DNA of 39,626 nt from an uncultured Clostridia bacterium (lineage in GTDB: Bacteria; Bacillota; Clostridia; Christensenellales; UBA1242), in assembly GCA_944381825.1 (NCBI GenBank), contig CALWMK010000014.1, forward strand, positions 1-39,626. Direction: 5' to 3'. Under the pieces are notes generated by a model, which made no database searches, was not told where the DNA came from, and saw nothing but the letters and a program-made list of their open reading frames with translations. A program made the position numbers and the translations under genes. Shown piece after piece: positions 8,956 to 18,800 of the stretch. The first letter of the stretch is position 1, and each line of letters opens with the position of its first letter.

Positions 8956-9930
8956 ATGAATATTAATAATTTTTTTAAAATAAAATGTAATATGAAATTA
9001 GGTATAATGAGTAATTTTGATTGTCTTTTAGAAATAGATGGCAAGCGCTACGAAATGATTTCTAATTTTTCAAGAATCGAAATTTTGCTTGAAAATAGTG
9101 AGGAATTATCGGCTTTGGTATATCCAATTAACGCAAGGGGATTGATTAGTTATGCTTTTTCAATTGATAAAAATAATATTTTAAAAAGCAATTTAGATGT
9201 TTGTAAAATTGGTGAAGATGAGTTTGAACTGGTTTTAGCTCCACATTATTTATTAGGTCATAACTTTTTTAAAAAAAAATTTAAGTTTGAAAACCTAAAT
9301 TTCGCTCTTTCAATTTCTTATATTAATGTTCTTAGTTGTGAGGATGATGAGGGTGAAGTGTTTTTAGAGTTTTATGAAAAATTAGATAGTTTTAAGTTTG
9401 ATGTTTTTAATGGCACAGCTTACTTTCATGCCAAAACCATGAGAAACTATGAGATATTAGTTTTATACGATAAAAAAAATCATACTTTTTTTAAGTTTGA
9501 AAGTGAAACCTTTGAATTCAATGATAAATTTATTGAGTTTATAAGTTCTCAAGACACAATTCCAAAGCATGGAAAACACTATAAAATATTATTTGAAGGC
9601 GGAGAATTTACTATTGAAGAAGAACTAATTTATTTGAAAGGTTTTCCTCAAAAAATTAAAAACCAAAACCTTTTACCATATGCCTTTTTTGAGGCGATTA
9701 AAATAAAAGATTTTGAATTGGCAAAGAGTTATTTGTCTGAAAAATTAAAGTCGAATATAACAGATGAAATTTTGGTTGAATATTTTGGTGAATACGACAA
9801 AATACAACCTTATAATTTTCACATAGACAAAGGAAATTATATTTGCCTTAGAAAAGAAGAAAAGACAAAGGTTTTTAGAGTCAAAGTTGTTGGTGGCGAA
9901 ATTGATGAAATTGAAGATGTCGGTCATTGA
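8956..9930 (+). CDS. Uncharacterised cytoplasmic protein
   Basis: I do not recognise this 324-residue product. It is acidic, rich in Phe, Lys and Asp/Glu, and has no signal peptide, membrane segment or known catalytic motif. The first 200 residues look beta-rich (alternating hydrophobics, as in DCLLEIDGKRYEMISNFS). The last 80 look helical, with LPYAFFEAIKIKDFELAKSYL resembling a single TPR-like pair. The start is uncertain. ATG 8956 has no ribosome site; ATG 8992 and 9007 are alternatives, and AGG sits before the latter. It diverges from the Myb/SANT gene, and its stop codon overlaps the -35 box of the next gene. Confidence 0.75.
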   Translation: MNINNFFKIKCNMKLGIMSNFDCLLEIDGKRYEMISNFSRIEILLENSEELSALVYPINARGLISYAFSIDKNNILKSNLDVCKIGEDEFELVLAPHYLLGHNFFKKKFKFENLNFALSISYINVLSCEDDEGEVFLEFYEKLDSFKFDVFNGTAYFHAKTMRNYEILVLYDKKNHTFFKFESETFEFNDKFIEFISSQDTIPKHGKHYKILFEGGEFTIEEELIYLKGFPQKIKNQNLLPYAFFEAIKIKDFELAKSYLSEKLKSNITDEILVEYFGEYDKIQPYNFHIDKGNYICLRKEEKTKVFRVKVVGGEIDEIEDVGH

Positions 9931-9956
9931 CAAATTTATTTTAATTGTGTTATATT
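9927..9956 (+). promoter_or_regulatory. Promoter of the 9974 membrane-anchored protein
   Basis: TTGACA (9927-9932) and TATATT (9951-9956) are 18 bases apart (TTATAT gives 17). The -35 box overlaps the stop of the upstream gene. A CGGAG ribosome site follows at about 9962. Confidence 0.7.
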
Positions 9957-9973
9957 TTTATCGGAGTTTTTAA

Positions 9974-10897
9974 ATGTACAAAAAGAAAAAGTATAATATT
10001 ATTTTTGTTACTGTTTTAATGATAATTTCTATTTTTGTAGGTTATAGTGCGGTGCTGATTAATAATGGAAGTGCTGATGATTCTAATACTGACTCAAGTG
10101 AGGTTTTTGTGCCTCCAGATTTAGTGCCTCAGCCAGATAATGACATTCAAGATGAAGCGCAAAATTCAGCCCCTGTTTTCTCTAATGGTTTTCAAGCAAT
10201 TTCTTATGCTTTGAATATTTTAGATAATGGCGAAGGTTACTCTTCCTATTTGCATCAAACGGTTACTGCGACAGCCATGATGATATCTGTTGAACAAAAC
10301 ATCAAAATTAAAAAATATCGTGGTGGAGGTCTTGATTTGACCGAAGAATGGTATTATAGTGATGCAAGCCTTGGTGAAAATAATTTTAAAATTTATTATA
10401 GCGATGGTCAAAATTTAATCATAAGACAGGGTGAAAAAGGAAGCTACAACAAAGCTGATTTGACATATTCTGCTGAAAAAACAAATGTGATAGAAGAATA
10501 TTCAACTGATTATTATCAAAACACAATGGGTAGGAACAAATTAAACAACTTTTTTCAAACTGTAAATTCTTCAACTTCTAGAATAATATATTTTGATAAA
10601 AGCGATAAGCAAAATTATAAGATTAAAGTTTCCGTCAATCCAGATGATGTTGATAAAAATTATATTAAATCGTTTGAGGCAAATGGTGCAAAGGTTAACA
10701 AATTTTATAATATGTATTTAACCTTCACAATTAATAAAAAAACAGGTTATTTGGTGAGTGTTCAAAAAGAAGAAAAAATCAACACTAATTATTCTGGAAT
10801 AACAGCAGATGCTTCTATAATTGCAACCGAATTTTATTATAATATGAACAAAGGTGTTGAGAGCACAATAAAGGAAAAAATTGCCAAATTAAATTAA
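9974..10897 (+). CDS. Secreted or membrane-anchored protein of unknown function
   Basis: This 307-residue product begins with a Lys-rich start (MYKKKKYN) and a hydrophobic segment at about 9-30, with no lipobox Cys. It is most likely held by an uncleaved N-terminal anchor with the rest outside the membrane. A low-complexity linker of Asp, Ser and Pro (about 34-65) precedes a roughly 240-residue domain with alternating hydrophobics, including NNFKIYYSDGQNLIIRQG and YLTFTINKKTGYLVSVQKEE. This resembles the beta-sheet folds of small cell-envelope proteins, but I recognise no family. It has its own promoter and ends at a terminator. Confidence 0.8.
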   Translation: MYKKKKYNIIFVTVLMIISIFVGYSAVLINNGSADDSNTDSSEVFVPPDLVPQPDNDIQDEAQNSAPVFSNGFQAISYALNILDNGEGYSSYLHQTVTATAMMISVEQNIKIKKYRGGGLDLTEEWYYSDASLGENNFKIYYSDGQNLIIRQGEKGSYNKADLTYSAEKTNVIEEYSTDYYQNTMGRNKLNNFFQTVNSSTSRIIYFDKSDKQNYKIKVSVNPDDVDKNYIKSFEANGAKVNKFYNMYLTFTINKKTGYLVSVQKEEKINTNYSGITADASIIATEFYYNMNKGVESTIKEKIAKLN

Positions 10898-10956
10898 AAT
10901 GGTGTTAAAATTTGTAACTGAATTTTGTTTGCTATAAAAATTATCATTATAAAAAT

Positions 10957-10982
10957 AAAATAGTTGTTGAGGCTACTATTTT
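10957..10982. terminator. Terminator, AAAATAGT/ACTATTTT hairpin
   Basis: AAAATAGT (10957-10964) pairs with ACTATTTT (10975-10982) around ten bases. T-rich tails on both strands would let it end the 9974 gene from the left or the Cys-rich peptide gene from the right. Confidence 0.65.
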
Positions 10983-10992
10983 TCAATAAAAT

Positions 10993-11060
10993 AATCCCCT
11001 TGTCAAAATTTTGTCTTGGTCTAATTTTGACCATGCAAATTCTAGCAGGGGATTTTTTTT
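10993..11060. terminator. Nested-hairpin terminator between convergent genes
   Basis: AATCCCCT (10993-11000) pairs with AGGGGATT (11047-11054), followed on the plus strand by a run of eight T. The 46-base interior holds GGTC/GACC (11018-11021 with 11029-11032) and a CAAAATTTTG palindrome. The shape is an outer stem enclosing smaller hairpins, like those at 73, 31604 and 39438. Confidence 0.65.
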
Positions 11061-11078
11061 AAATATTCGTTTGTTGTG

Positions 11079-11279
11079 TTAGCCAAAAAGTCTATTGCAA
11101 CCACAGCCATTATTGCAGTTGCAACCATTATTGCATCCACATCCACAATTGTTGTTATTTCCCGCAAGAGCAAGAAGAAGTAATAGTAGGAAATTTGTGT
11201 TATTGGCGAGATCGGTGTTGGTTGCAGATGCCAAAATAGAAATAAGTAAAGTTAGCAAAACATCTTGTGAAAAGTTCAT
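11079..11279 (-). CDS. Small Cys-rich membrane peptide
   Basis: This 66-residue product starts at ATG 11279, four bases after a near-perfect AAGGAGGG ribosome site (11284-11291). That site rules out the longer reading that begins 14 codons upstream. Residues 1-20 are amphipathic to hydrophobic (VLLTLLISILA). Residues about 30-40 are a Leu/Ala stretch (FLLLLLLALAG). The C-terminus is an Asn/Gly/Cys tract with seven Cys in 17 residues, of the form CGCGC, CNC, CGC. The composition suggests a membrane-associated metal- or disulfide-binding tail; a spore-coat or antimicrobial-type small protein is also possible. It diverges from an ArsR-type regulator across a 164-bp gap. Confidence 0.75.
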   Translation of the reverse strand: MNFSQDVLLTLLISILASATNTDLANNTNFLLLLLLALAGNNNNCGCGCNNGCNCNNGCGCNRLFG

Positions 11280-11344
11280 GATTCCCTCCTTGTTAAATAT
11301 TATCTTCATATTTTTCTTCAAACCGCCAAAACACTACAAATTGC

Positions 11345-11379
11345 GCATTGACAGCGTGCCTTGCAGGCATGTAAAATGC
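11345..11379. promoter_or_regulatory. Dyad between the Cys-rich peptide and arsR genes, candidate operator
   Basis: GCATT (11345-11349) and AATGC (11375-11379) enclose ACA/TGT and TGCC/GGCA (11357-11360 with 11366-11369) around TTGCA. TTGACA overlaps the left arm at 11348-11353. The dyad is GC-rich against an AT-rich background and sits between two divergent genes, where an ArsR-family dimer often binds. A short terminator or attenuator is an alternative. Confidence 0.4.
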
Positions 11380-11443
11380 TCATAAAGGCTGATTGCTATG
11401 TTTATATATGATTGAAAATTATAATTTGTTAAAAGGTGTGTTT

Positions 11444-11779
11444 ATGGGAAGATTGTTAGTTTTGTCAGAAAAAAACAAAAATGAAATTATGAAATATATG
11501 CCTCAATCAGAGGTTACAAATAGACTTGCAAATTATTTTCAAAATTTTTCAGATTATACAAGGCTTAGAATTATAATTTGCTTATCACTTTGTGATATGT
11601 GCGTTAATGATTTATCTGTTATTTTGGATGTAAATCAAACCACCATCTCTCATCAATTGCAAATTCTTCGTGCGCAAAATATTGTCAAATATAGAAGAGA
11701 TGGAAAAATTTTATTGTATACTTTAAAAAATAAAAATGTTAACGAAGTTATGTTGGGAGCGATAAACGCTTTGGCTTAA
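11444..11779 (+). CDS. ArsR/SmtB-family transcriptional regulator
   Basis: ArsR/SmtB proteins are small winged-helix repressors, most of which release DNA when they bind metal or another signal. The 111-residue product shows the family core: a helix with TRLRIIICL, then CDMCVNDLSVILDVNQ, the recognition helix TTISHQLQILRAQNIVKYRR and the beta-wing DGKILLYTL. At the classic ELCVCDL metal site it reads MCVNDL, so one family Cys is Asn, but a Cys three residues earlier leaves a CxxC pair. Metal sensing is therefore possible, not proven. The start is ATG 11444 because AAGGTG precedes it by seven bases; an upstream ATG would add 17 residues without such a site. Confidence 0.88.
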   Translation: MGRLLVLSEKNKNEIMKYMPQSEVTNRLANYFQNFSDYTRLRIIICLSLCDMCVNDLSVILDVNQTTISHQLQILRAQNIVKYRRDGKILLYTLKNKNVNEVMLGAINALA

Positions 11780-11857
11780 ATATCAGATTTTTTTAAATCA
11801 AAAATAGATATGTAATTTACAAGCTCACACCTTGTTTGGATGATTATAATTTAATTA

Positions 11858-12018
11858 GTTCATACTGAAGACTTTTTTTTAGTCTGGGGAAGTGACAACT
11901 ATGCTTTCTACATGGATTCCTTCTTTTCTGATAAAACCAGTTTTTTGTGCAAATTTGCCTTTATATCGCTTCAAAATTTATAAAGGTCACAGCCTGTTTT
12001 CTTTGTTTTAATTTTTTT
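11858..12018 (+). ncRNA. ssrS: Candidate 6S-like regulatory RNA
   Basis: The 606-bp gap after arsR holds a TATAAT box (11845-11850) without a convincing -35. About 160 bases later comes a T8 run (12012-12019). Between them an extended hairpin can form: GAAGAC (11867-11872) with GTTTTC (11996-12001), an AGACT/AGTCT hairpin, then GTGAC (11892-11896) with GTCAC (11986-11990), leaving a large open centre and smaller hairpins such as TTTATA/TATAAA. The length, the closed ends with an open middle, and the 3'-side word ACAGCCTG, as I recall it from proteobacterial 6S RNA, suggest 6S RNA, which binds RNA polymerase. This is tentative; no protein is encoded here. Confidence 0.35.
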
Positions 12019-12019
12019 T

Positions 12020-12385
12020 CTTTTCTGAGCTAATTATTAATTTAATTAGCTAATTTTATTATTAAAGAATTGTTAAAATAATTTGTGCATCATTTAAAGG
12101 TCTTGAATTCCGCATAAGATGGCTTTCATGGCGAGTAAAAGTTTAATTAATGCCTAAAATATATTTATAATTTTTAATTAGTAAATAAAAAATTAAATAA
12201 TTTTTTTTATTTATTAAATAATTATTTTTTTTATAGTAACAAATCGTGTTATAAAAGAAAAAGATTTTATTATTTTTTTTGTTATTTTGTTTAAAAATGA
12301 ATAAATATTCAAATAAATTTGCTTTTTATATTAATAATATAATAAAATATATAAAAATATATAATTTTGCTTTAAATTCAATAAC
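12020..12385. other. AT-rich intergenic region upstream of dut
   Basis: There is no gene here. AGCTAATTA (12028-12036) pairs perfectly with TAATTAGCT (12043-12051). A small patch of more balanced composition lies at about 12105-12155 (GAATTCCGCATAAGATGGC and ATGGCGAG) and is unexplained. From about 12160 to 12380 the sequence is almost pure A/T with many TATAAT-like words, so the dut promoter cannot be placed. Confidence 0.5.
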
Positions 12386-12403
12386 TTGATTGGGAGGAAG
12401 ATT

Positions 12404-12841
12404 ATGCGTAAATTTGAAAAAGTTAGTTATAACAATTCAGGTAAAATTCCTACAAGAGCTGATGAAGGATCGGCGGGTTATGATTTTTATACTACAGAAA
12501 GATTAATTATTCCACCTAAAACATCAATTAGTTTTTGTACAAATATTAAAGCTTGCATGGAAGTTAATGATGTGTTGTTGCTCTTTATTAGAAGTTCTAT
12601 CGGAATAAACAAAAATATTGTATTAGGCAATGGAACTGGAGTTATTGACAGCTCATATTACAACAATCCTGCTAATGAGGGCAACATTATGTGTTGTTTA
12701 TATAACTATGGAGAAAAAGAACAAGTCATAGAGGCAGGAGAAAGAGTTGTGCAAGGTGTATTTTTAAATTATCTTACTGTAAAAAATGACAATGTATTAC
12801 ACGATCAAAGAAGTGGCGGAAGTGGAAGCTCTGGCAAATGA
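12404..12841 (+). CDS. dut: dUTP diphosphatase (dUTPase)
   Basis: dUTPase hydrolyses dUTP to dUMP and pyrophosphate, keeping uracil out of DNA. The 145-residue product has all five trimeric-dUTPase motifs: DEGSAGYDF (20-28), RSSIG (63-67), GTGVIDSSYY (77-86), GERVVQ (112-117) and RSGGSGSSG (136-144). Motif III is extended by NNPANEG, a variant of the usual GVIDSDYRGE. Motif V is Ser/Gly-rich where RGGFGSTG is usual, so the stacking Phe is absent. The ATG follows GGGAGGAAG at 12392-12400. The giant surface-protein gene starts 28 bases downstream with its own ribosome site and no terminator between, so the two probably share a transcript. Confidence 0.9.
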   Translation: MRKFEKVSYNNSGKIPTRADEGSAGYDFYTTERLIIPPKTSISFCTNIKACMEVNDVLLLFIRSSIGINKNIVLGNGTGVIDSSYYNNPANEGNIMCCLYNYGEKEQVIEAGERVVQGVFLNYLTVKNDNVLHDQRSGGSGSSGK

Positions 12842-12869
12842 AAAGTAGTAGAGAGGAAGTGAGAAGATT

Positions 12870-15800
12870 ATGAAAAAAAATTTCAAATTTGTATTTTCAA
12901 TTTTAATGCTTGTTGCTATTGTGTTTGGCATGAGTTTTTTTGAAAAAAAACAAGTCTTTGCACAAGAAGATTCTGCCACAACTATGGTTTCATCTGAGGG
13001 TATATCAATTTCAAATGCAAATGACCTTTTAAGATTCTTTGAAGGAAGTGAAAATGGTTATTTGACAAATGATATTGATTTGGCTGGCAAGTTTTGGATA
13101 CCTAAAACTCTCAATGGAAAAACTTTAAATGGTAAAGGATATTCAATTTTAAACATGACAATAAATGAAAGTATATCTGGTAATGCTGGCTTTTTAAGTG
13201 ATTTTAGTAGTGGTAAAATTGTTAATATTCAGTTTAAAAACTCATATATTTCCTCATATGTGGATAATGTCGGAGTGGTTGCTGGAAAACTTTCTGGCAG
13301 TGCGGAGATGTTGGGCGTGAATATAGAAAATGCATCTCTTAAAACCTCTTCCTTTGCTGGAGGCTTAGTTGGAATATACGAGGGTGGAAGGATTGAAAAT
13401 TGTAGAGTTTCAAATGCTCTAATAGATGGAGTTGGTGGTGCATTTGTTGGAAACTTTCAAGCTTCTGGTTCAAATATAAGAAATAGTTATGCTTTAGATT
13501 GTCTTCTAAATGCTAAGGTTTTGACTAGTCTTTGTGGAAATGGCAATTTTATTGCAACTTCTTGTTTTGTTTTAAATGGTGAAAGCTTTAATAAATCTTC
13601 TGTAAAAGCTTCTTCTTGGACAAATAGAGATGAAAGTGGATATAAAAGTTATTTAGGAGAGGAAAATTTCTATAATTCATGGGTCTATAGCAATGATTTA
13701 GGATATCCAGTTTTAAGAGGAATAGGGAACACCATTTTTGCTTTAAAAAGCACAGCCAACTCAAATTCCACTTTGGGGCAAGATTTTAATATTGAAGATT
13801 TTTCAAAAGAAGAAAACAATGGAAACGAAACACTTCAATTTATCGATTCTAATAATTCTGTCGAATACATACTTGACATAAAAGACGAAAATACAACATG
13901 GAAACAATACGGAATTTATAGAATTGCTGCGGTGGGAATTTTTGATGAGATTGTTAAAGATGTGGTTTCTAATAGTGATTTTGTTAGTCATGTTGAGGTT
14001 AAAAATCAAATTGAAAATTCAATATTTGTTGGAAGACAAAACTATTTTGTTTTGCAATTTTCTCAAACGCCTAGATATCAAGAAACTAATATAAGCGTCT
14101 ATTCGTATCCAAATTTGCAAAAACTAGAAAAGACAGGACTTAGAATAAAAATATATGTAGAAGAAGGTTCTGCCTATGTTGGAGATTTAATAGCATATGA
14201 TAAAAGAATAACCGCAGATAAAATTTATAGTGGGTCGGGGGTTAAACTTGAAAACCAAATCTGGTATTCATATAGTACATTTGACACTCAATCTACAGAA
14301 GAATTTTTTAGATATATTTATTTAATAAAAGGAACCAGACTTTATTTTTCAGTTGAGTTTCCAGAAAATTTAGATTTTTATCATTCCATGAGAATTGCCA
14401 ATGTAAACAACAATGAAATTAATGTTTTATCAGAACAAACTTACAAGACAAATGGTTATATCGTTGCTGACAATCAAAATGCATTGGAGAAAGATTTGCG
14501 TTTGTGTTTTACCGACTTTTATCCTGTTATCATAAATAGTTCACAATGGGGAAGAAATATCAATCCTATAATTGAATGGGATGGTGAAGACATATCTAAA
14601 ATGCATGAAAAAACCATATCAAAAACACCTGCCAATATAGTTGGAATTGCAAACTTAGAACTTGGCGGAGAGGGATATAAGACGGCAAGTTACGGCTATG
14701 TTAGTTATGCAACAGGAGAATATTATTTTGGAAGAAATAATTCCACTCTTATACCAAATATCGCTGAAAATTTCATCTCTACAAACTATCCAGTATATAA
14801 TGCACAAGGATTTGAATTTTCGGGTTATAGAGCTTTTTTCAATGAAAATAATTTAACCAATTCACTTAATGGTGAAATTTTAAGTTCAACTGCTGAATAT
14901 TATTTTTCTACAACAACTTATCAAAGTGGGGGTTCTGCACCTAATATAAGTGACAAAGCAAGGGATATGCTAACTAAATTTTTAACACAAGATACAAGCA
15001 ATGAAAAATTATTGGGTTACAAAACATATGATTTTGAAAAAACAGAAAATAAAGCAATAATGCTTTTTGCTACATGGCGAAAAAAAATCAACAATAATTT
15101 GACATTTAAAAACACACTTTATACTGGCAATTCCTCAGATATTGATTGGATGACAAACTTTGACACACAACCAAATTATTCTTTATCACTTTTAAATAAT
15201 TTGGGATCTTTTGAACTTTCATATAAAAATTTAAAGTCATCGACTAGTTATAGAAATGTTAGTTCCTCTATTGTTATAAATAATATTCCCACAATGACTC
15301 CAAACGATGAACAAATCAAACTTCAACTTACAAAGTTGGGAGCTGGTTTAACATTTAAGGGAATTGTTATTACAAGCGAAAATGGCAATATATATGCGTG
15401 GATGGACAATTTTTACAGTGCCACCTATCTTTCGTCGCAAAATCCGACCTCTTTTAATGCTTCAATTTATAATATTTGTGGAGATATTGTGGTGTATGCA
15501 GTATTTGAAAGAACTGCAAGTTTTAATGTGTTGTTTGATATTTCTAAAGATAGCCCAAATGGTTCTGGATATAACTTTAGCTATGGTGTTTATGATTACA
15601 ATGGAAATTTTGTTGCGAGTACTTATCAGTTGGAAAATGGTTCAACAGGCACCATTTCAAATGAGAACGAGGCAAAAACTAAAATGGTATATTCTCCTCT
15701 CACCATTAATAATTTAAAAGCTGGCTATGAGATTCGAGTTTACAATATGTCATCTTCAAAACCTGGTTTTTCATTTAGTAAAGATGGAATTTTAAGATTC

Positions 15801-18800
15801 AATTCAATTTATGCAACAGCTTTAGACCAAATAGACCCTATTATTAATTATGACAGCATAGAAAAATCATGGAGTTTTATAAATCTTATTAATGCATCCA
15901 TAAAAAAACATGAAGATAGTATAACTTATGACAGTGTGCAGGTTTATGTTGATATGGAAGAAATATCTTCTACAATTGAAGTGGTTTTGGGTTTTGAACA
16001 AAATCTAACTCTTTTTCCTATTTCTGAAAAAGAGGATTATGAAAAAAATGCAACTTTTTATCCTAATCTCACTTTGCAAAAATTATCCAATTCATCAAGT
16101 GTTCTTTCAAAACAAGACAATACAAAATATACAATTTCTTCTATGGGTATTGCTGATGAATATTTAATTAGCATTTTAAATCAAAAGTATTACACCCTAA
16201 TAAAAAACAATTCATTTGTTCTATATAAATTTGATGCGGAAAATAATAGTTGGGTATTTGAAGCAAATAATAATATTGATAAATTTCTTGTTGAAAAGGT
16301 GAATGAAGATTTCAAGTTTACCATCTCGGAGTTTTTGGGTGCTGGAACTTATCGACTGTATATAATTTTAGAAAGACAAGAATACGAGTTTAACTTTTCT
16401 AGTTTTGAAAATGGAGAAGTGAAATATTTAATTGCTGAAGAAGATGCAATAAACATTCCTGATGAAGATTTTATTAACGAAGTTAAAAGCGGCGGCTCTA
16501 TTAAGCTTTCCTTTGTTGATATCTGTTTTTTATATTTTTCTCCAAATGCAGGTTATTACATTAAAACACTTATCATTAATGGAATAAAATATATAAATGA
16601 AGGCATTGCATCATCTGGTAGTTTGACCTATGGCGAAGGGTACAAAATAACCCTATCATATTTAGACCAAGGTCTTTTTAATAATACAAACAATGCACAT
16701 ATTGAAATTGAGTTTGCACCAAGAACTGATGTGGCATTTATAATTGCAATTCACAAAGAAAATTTAAATGGAAATTATGAATTTTATGAACAAATTTCAG
16801 ATGTCGGCATTGCTAATAATGTAATCACCCTTGACGAATTAATTGAGTTATACAAGAATAAATATGTTGGCTTTGAAATTGATGTTGACAAAAGCACTCA
16901 AGAATTAAAAATTATTTATGGCAATGAAAATGTTTATGATTTGTTTTATAAAAGAATTAATTATGAAATAGTTTTAATTTCAGATGATGACGAACAAGAG
17001 AGTTTGTTTGTTAAATTTGAGCATGAGATTGTTTTGCCACAGTGTGAAGCCATTAAAGAGGGCTATGAATTTTCTGGAAACTGGATGAGTGAAGGCGGAA
17101 CAATGTTTGAAGCAAATAAGGGTTTTGTTGTGTCTGAAGGTCTATTATTAAGTGAATTTAATGGAAAGAGGCTAATTTTAATGGCTTTTTGGACACCAAA
17201 GCAATATACCATTATTTGGGACGGCAATTTGGCATCAAATTCTTTTGAACAATGGGGAAATTATAACTCCAATTTTTACAAAATAAAAAATATAGATGGC
17301 ACGAATTATCTTACTAGTAAAGTTACATATGGTGAAAAAATTATAGGAGGTAATCTTCCTTTAAAACCAGAAAGAATAGGCTTCGAATTTGCTGGTTGGT
17401 TGTTTGATGATAATAGTAAAATAGATTTTTCTCAAAATTATATTTATCCTCGTGACATGACAGTTAAGGCGGCTTGGAGTGAGTCTGCAATAGGAATCCA
17501 ATTTGATTCTCAGTATAGTTTTATCAATTTATCTTATTCTTTAAAGGCAGTTTCGGTCGGTGGCACGATTGGTGATGCTGGTTTAGAAGGATATAACTTT
17601 GGTTTGCCAACATTAAATTGCGAGCCTTATGGGTTGAACTTTATGGGATTTTACACAGAAACAAGTTCAGGAATAAGGGTGCTTGAAACCACACCTGTTA
17701 AAGAACTTTTAAACTTTGCAGACGGTGATGGAGTGATTGTTCTTTATGCTCAATATTCGGTTGCGGCGCCAATTTTGCAAAATGGTTTTGAAAAAGTTAA
17801 AACCGTGGAATATAATGAAAATGACATTAAATTTTTTAATATTTCACCTTTAGACTTTTCAAATAATCAAGCAGGAATTTTAAACTATTCATATAAATGG
17901 TTTAAGGCTGGTTCAACTGAGGTAATTGCTACAAGCAATTATTTGTCATTAAAAAATGTTTTAGATAGTGGAAAATATAGTTGTTCTATTGTGGCTGAAC
18001 ACCAAGTTTGGGGTAAAAGTTTTGAAGCTTTATTTGATTTTGATGTGAATATAACCCCAAAACAAATAAACTTTGAACTTGAAAATTCCAAGGTTTTTGA
18101 CTTTTCAACTGCTGTTCTAGGGGCAAAAAGCAATCAACATTTTGATGTCTTAACCTCGAATATGTCGCCAAAGTTTGATTCTTATTTGGTTGGAAAAAGA
18201 AAAATTTTAGCAAGTTATAGATATAATGGAGAAGATTCGCTAATTGATGTAAAAAGCAATTTTGTTCCACTATTTAATAATACAAAAATTGACAACTTTA
18301 GTTTTGCTCAAAATGGTGATGATATTATTCTTACAATAGAGATAGATGGAGAAATTCAATGTGCAGAATTCGAGGTTGATGTAAATGCAAAAGGATACTA
18401 TACCTCTAAGCCACATGAAATAATGTTGCAAGATTTTTTAAGCGAAAATTTTAAAAACTTTTTAAGTAAAAATGACTTAACTATAACGGGAAAAATCAAA
18501 ACAATTTCAGGCGAGATTAAAACTTATTATGCCTTTAATAATGAATTAAATGTTGAATTTGAAATAACAGATAATAAAGGTGAGGATTTATCTTTTAATT
18601 TCATTTGCACTTTAACAGGAGAATATGAAATTTTAAGTGCAGATGAACTTAAAACACTTTATATTTCTAAAGTGGGCACTCTTAACATTGAAAATAGTTT
18701 AAACACAGAAATTTTTACACCTAAATTCAAACTTGTGTGTGTGTTTGATGATGGAGAGGTAGAAGATATTTCTTCAAGTGGAGAATATAATTTTGGTTCA

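Noticed and set aside
11095..11385. Plus-strand gene rich in Pro, Gln and Leu opposite the Cys-rich peptide
   Set aside because: It has no ribosome site and is the antisense of Gly/Asn/Cys codons, while the minus-strand frame has AAGGAGGG before its ATG.
11780..12403. Riboswitch or T-box before dut
   Set aside because: I looked for T-box, purine, SAM, TPP, preQ1, cyclic-di-GMP and fluoride signatures and found none.
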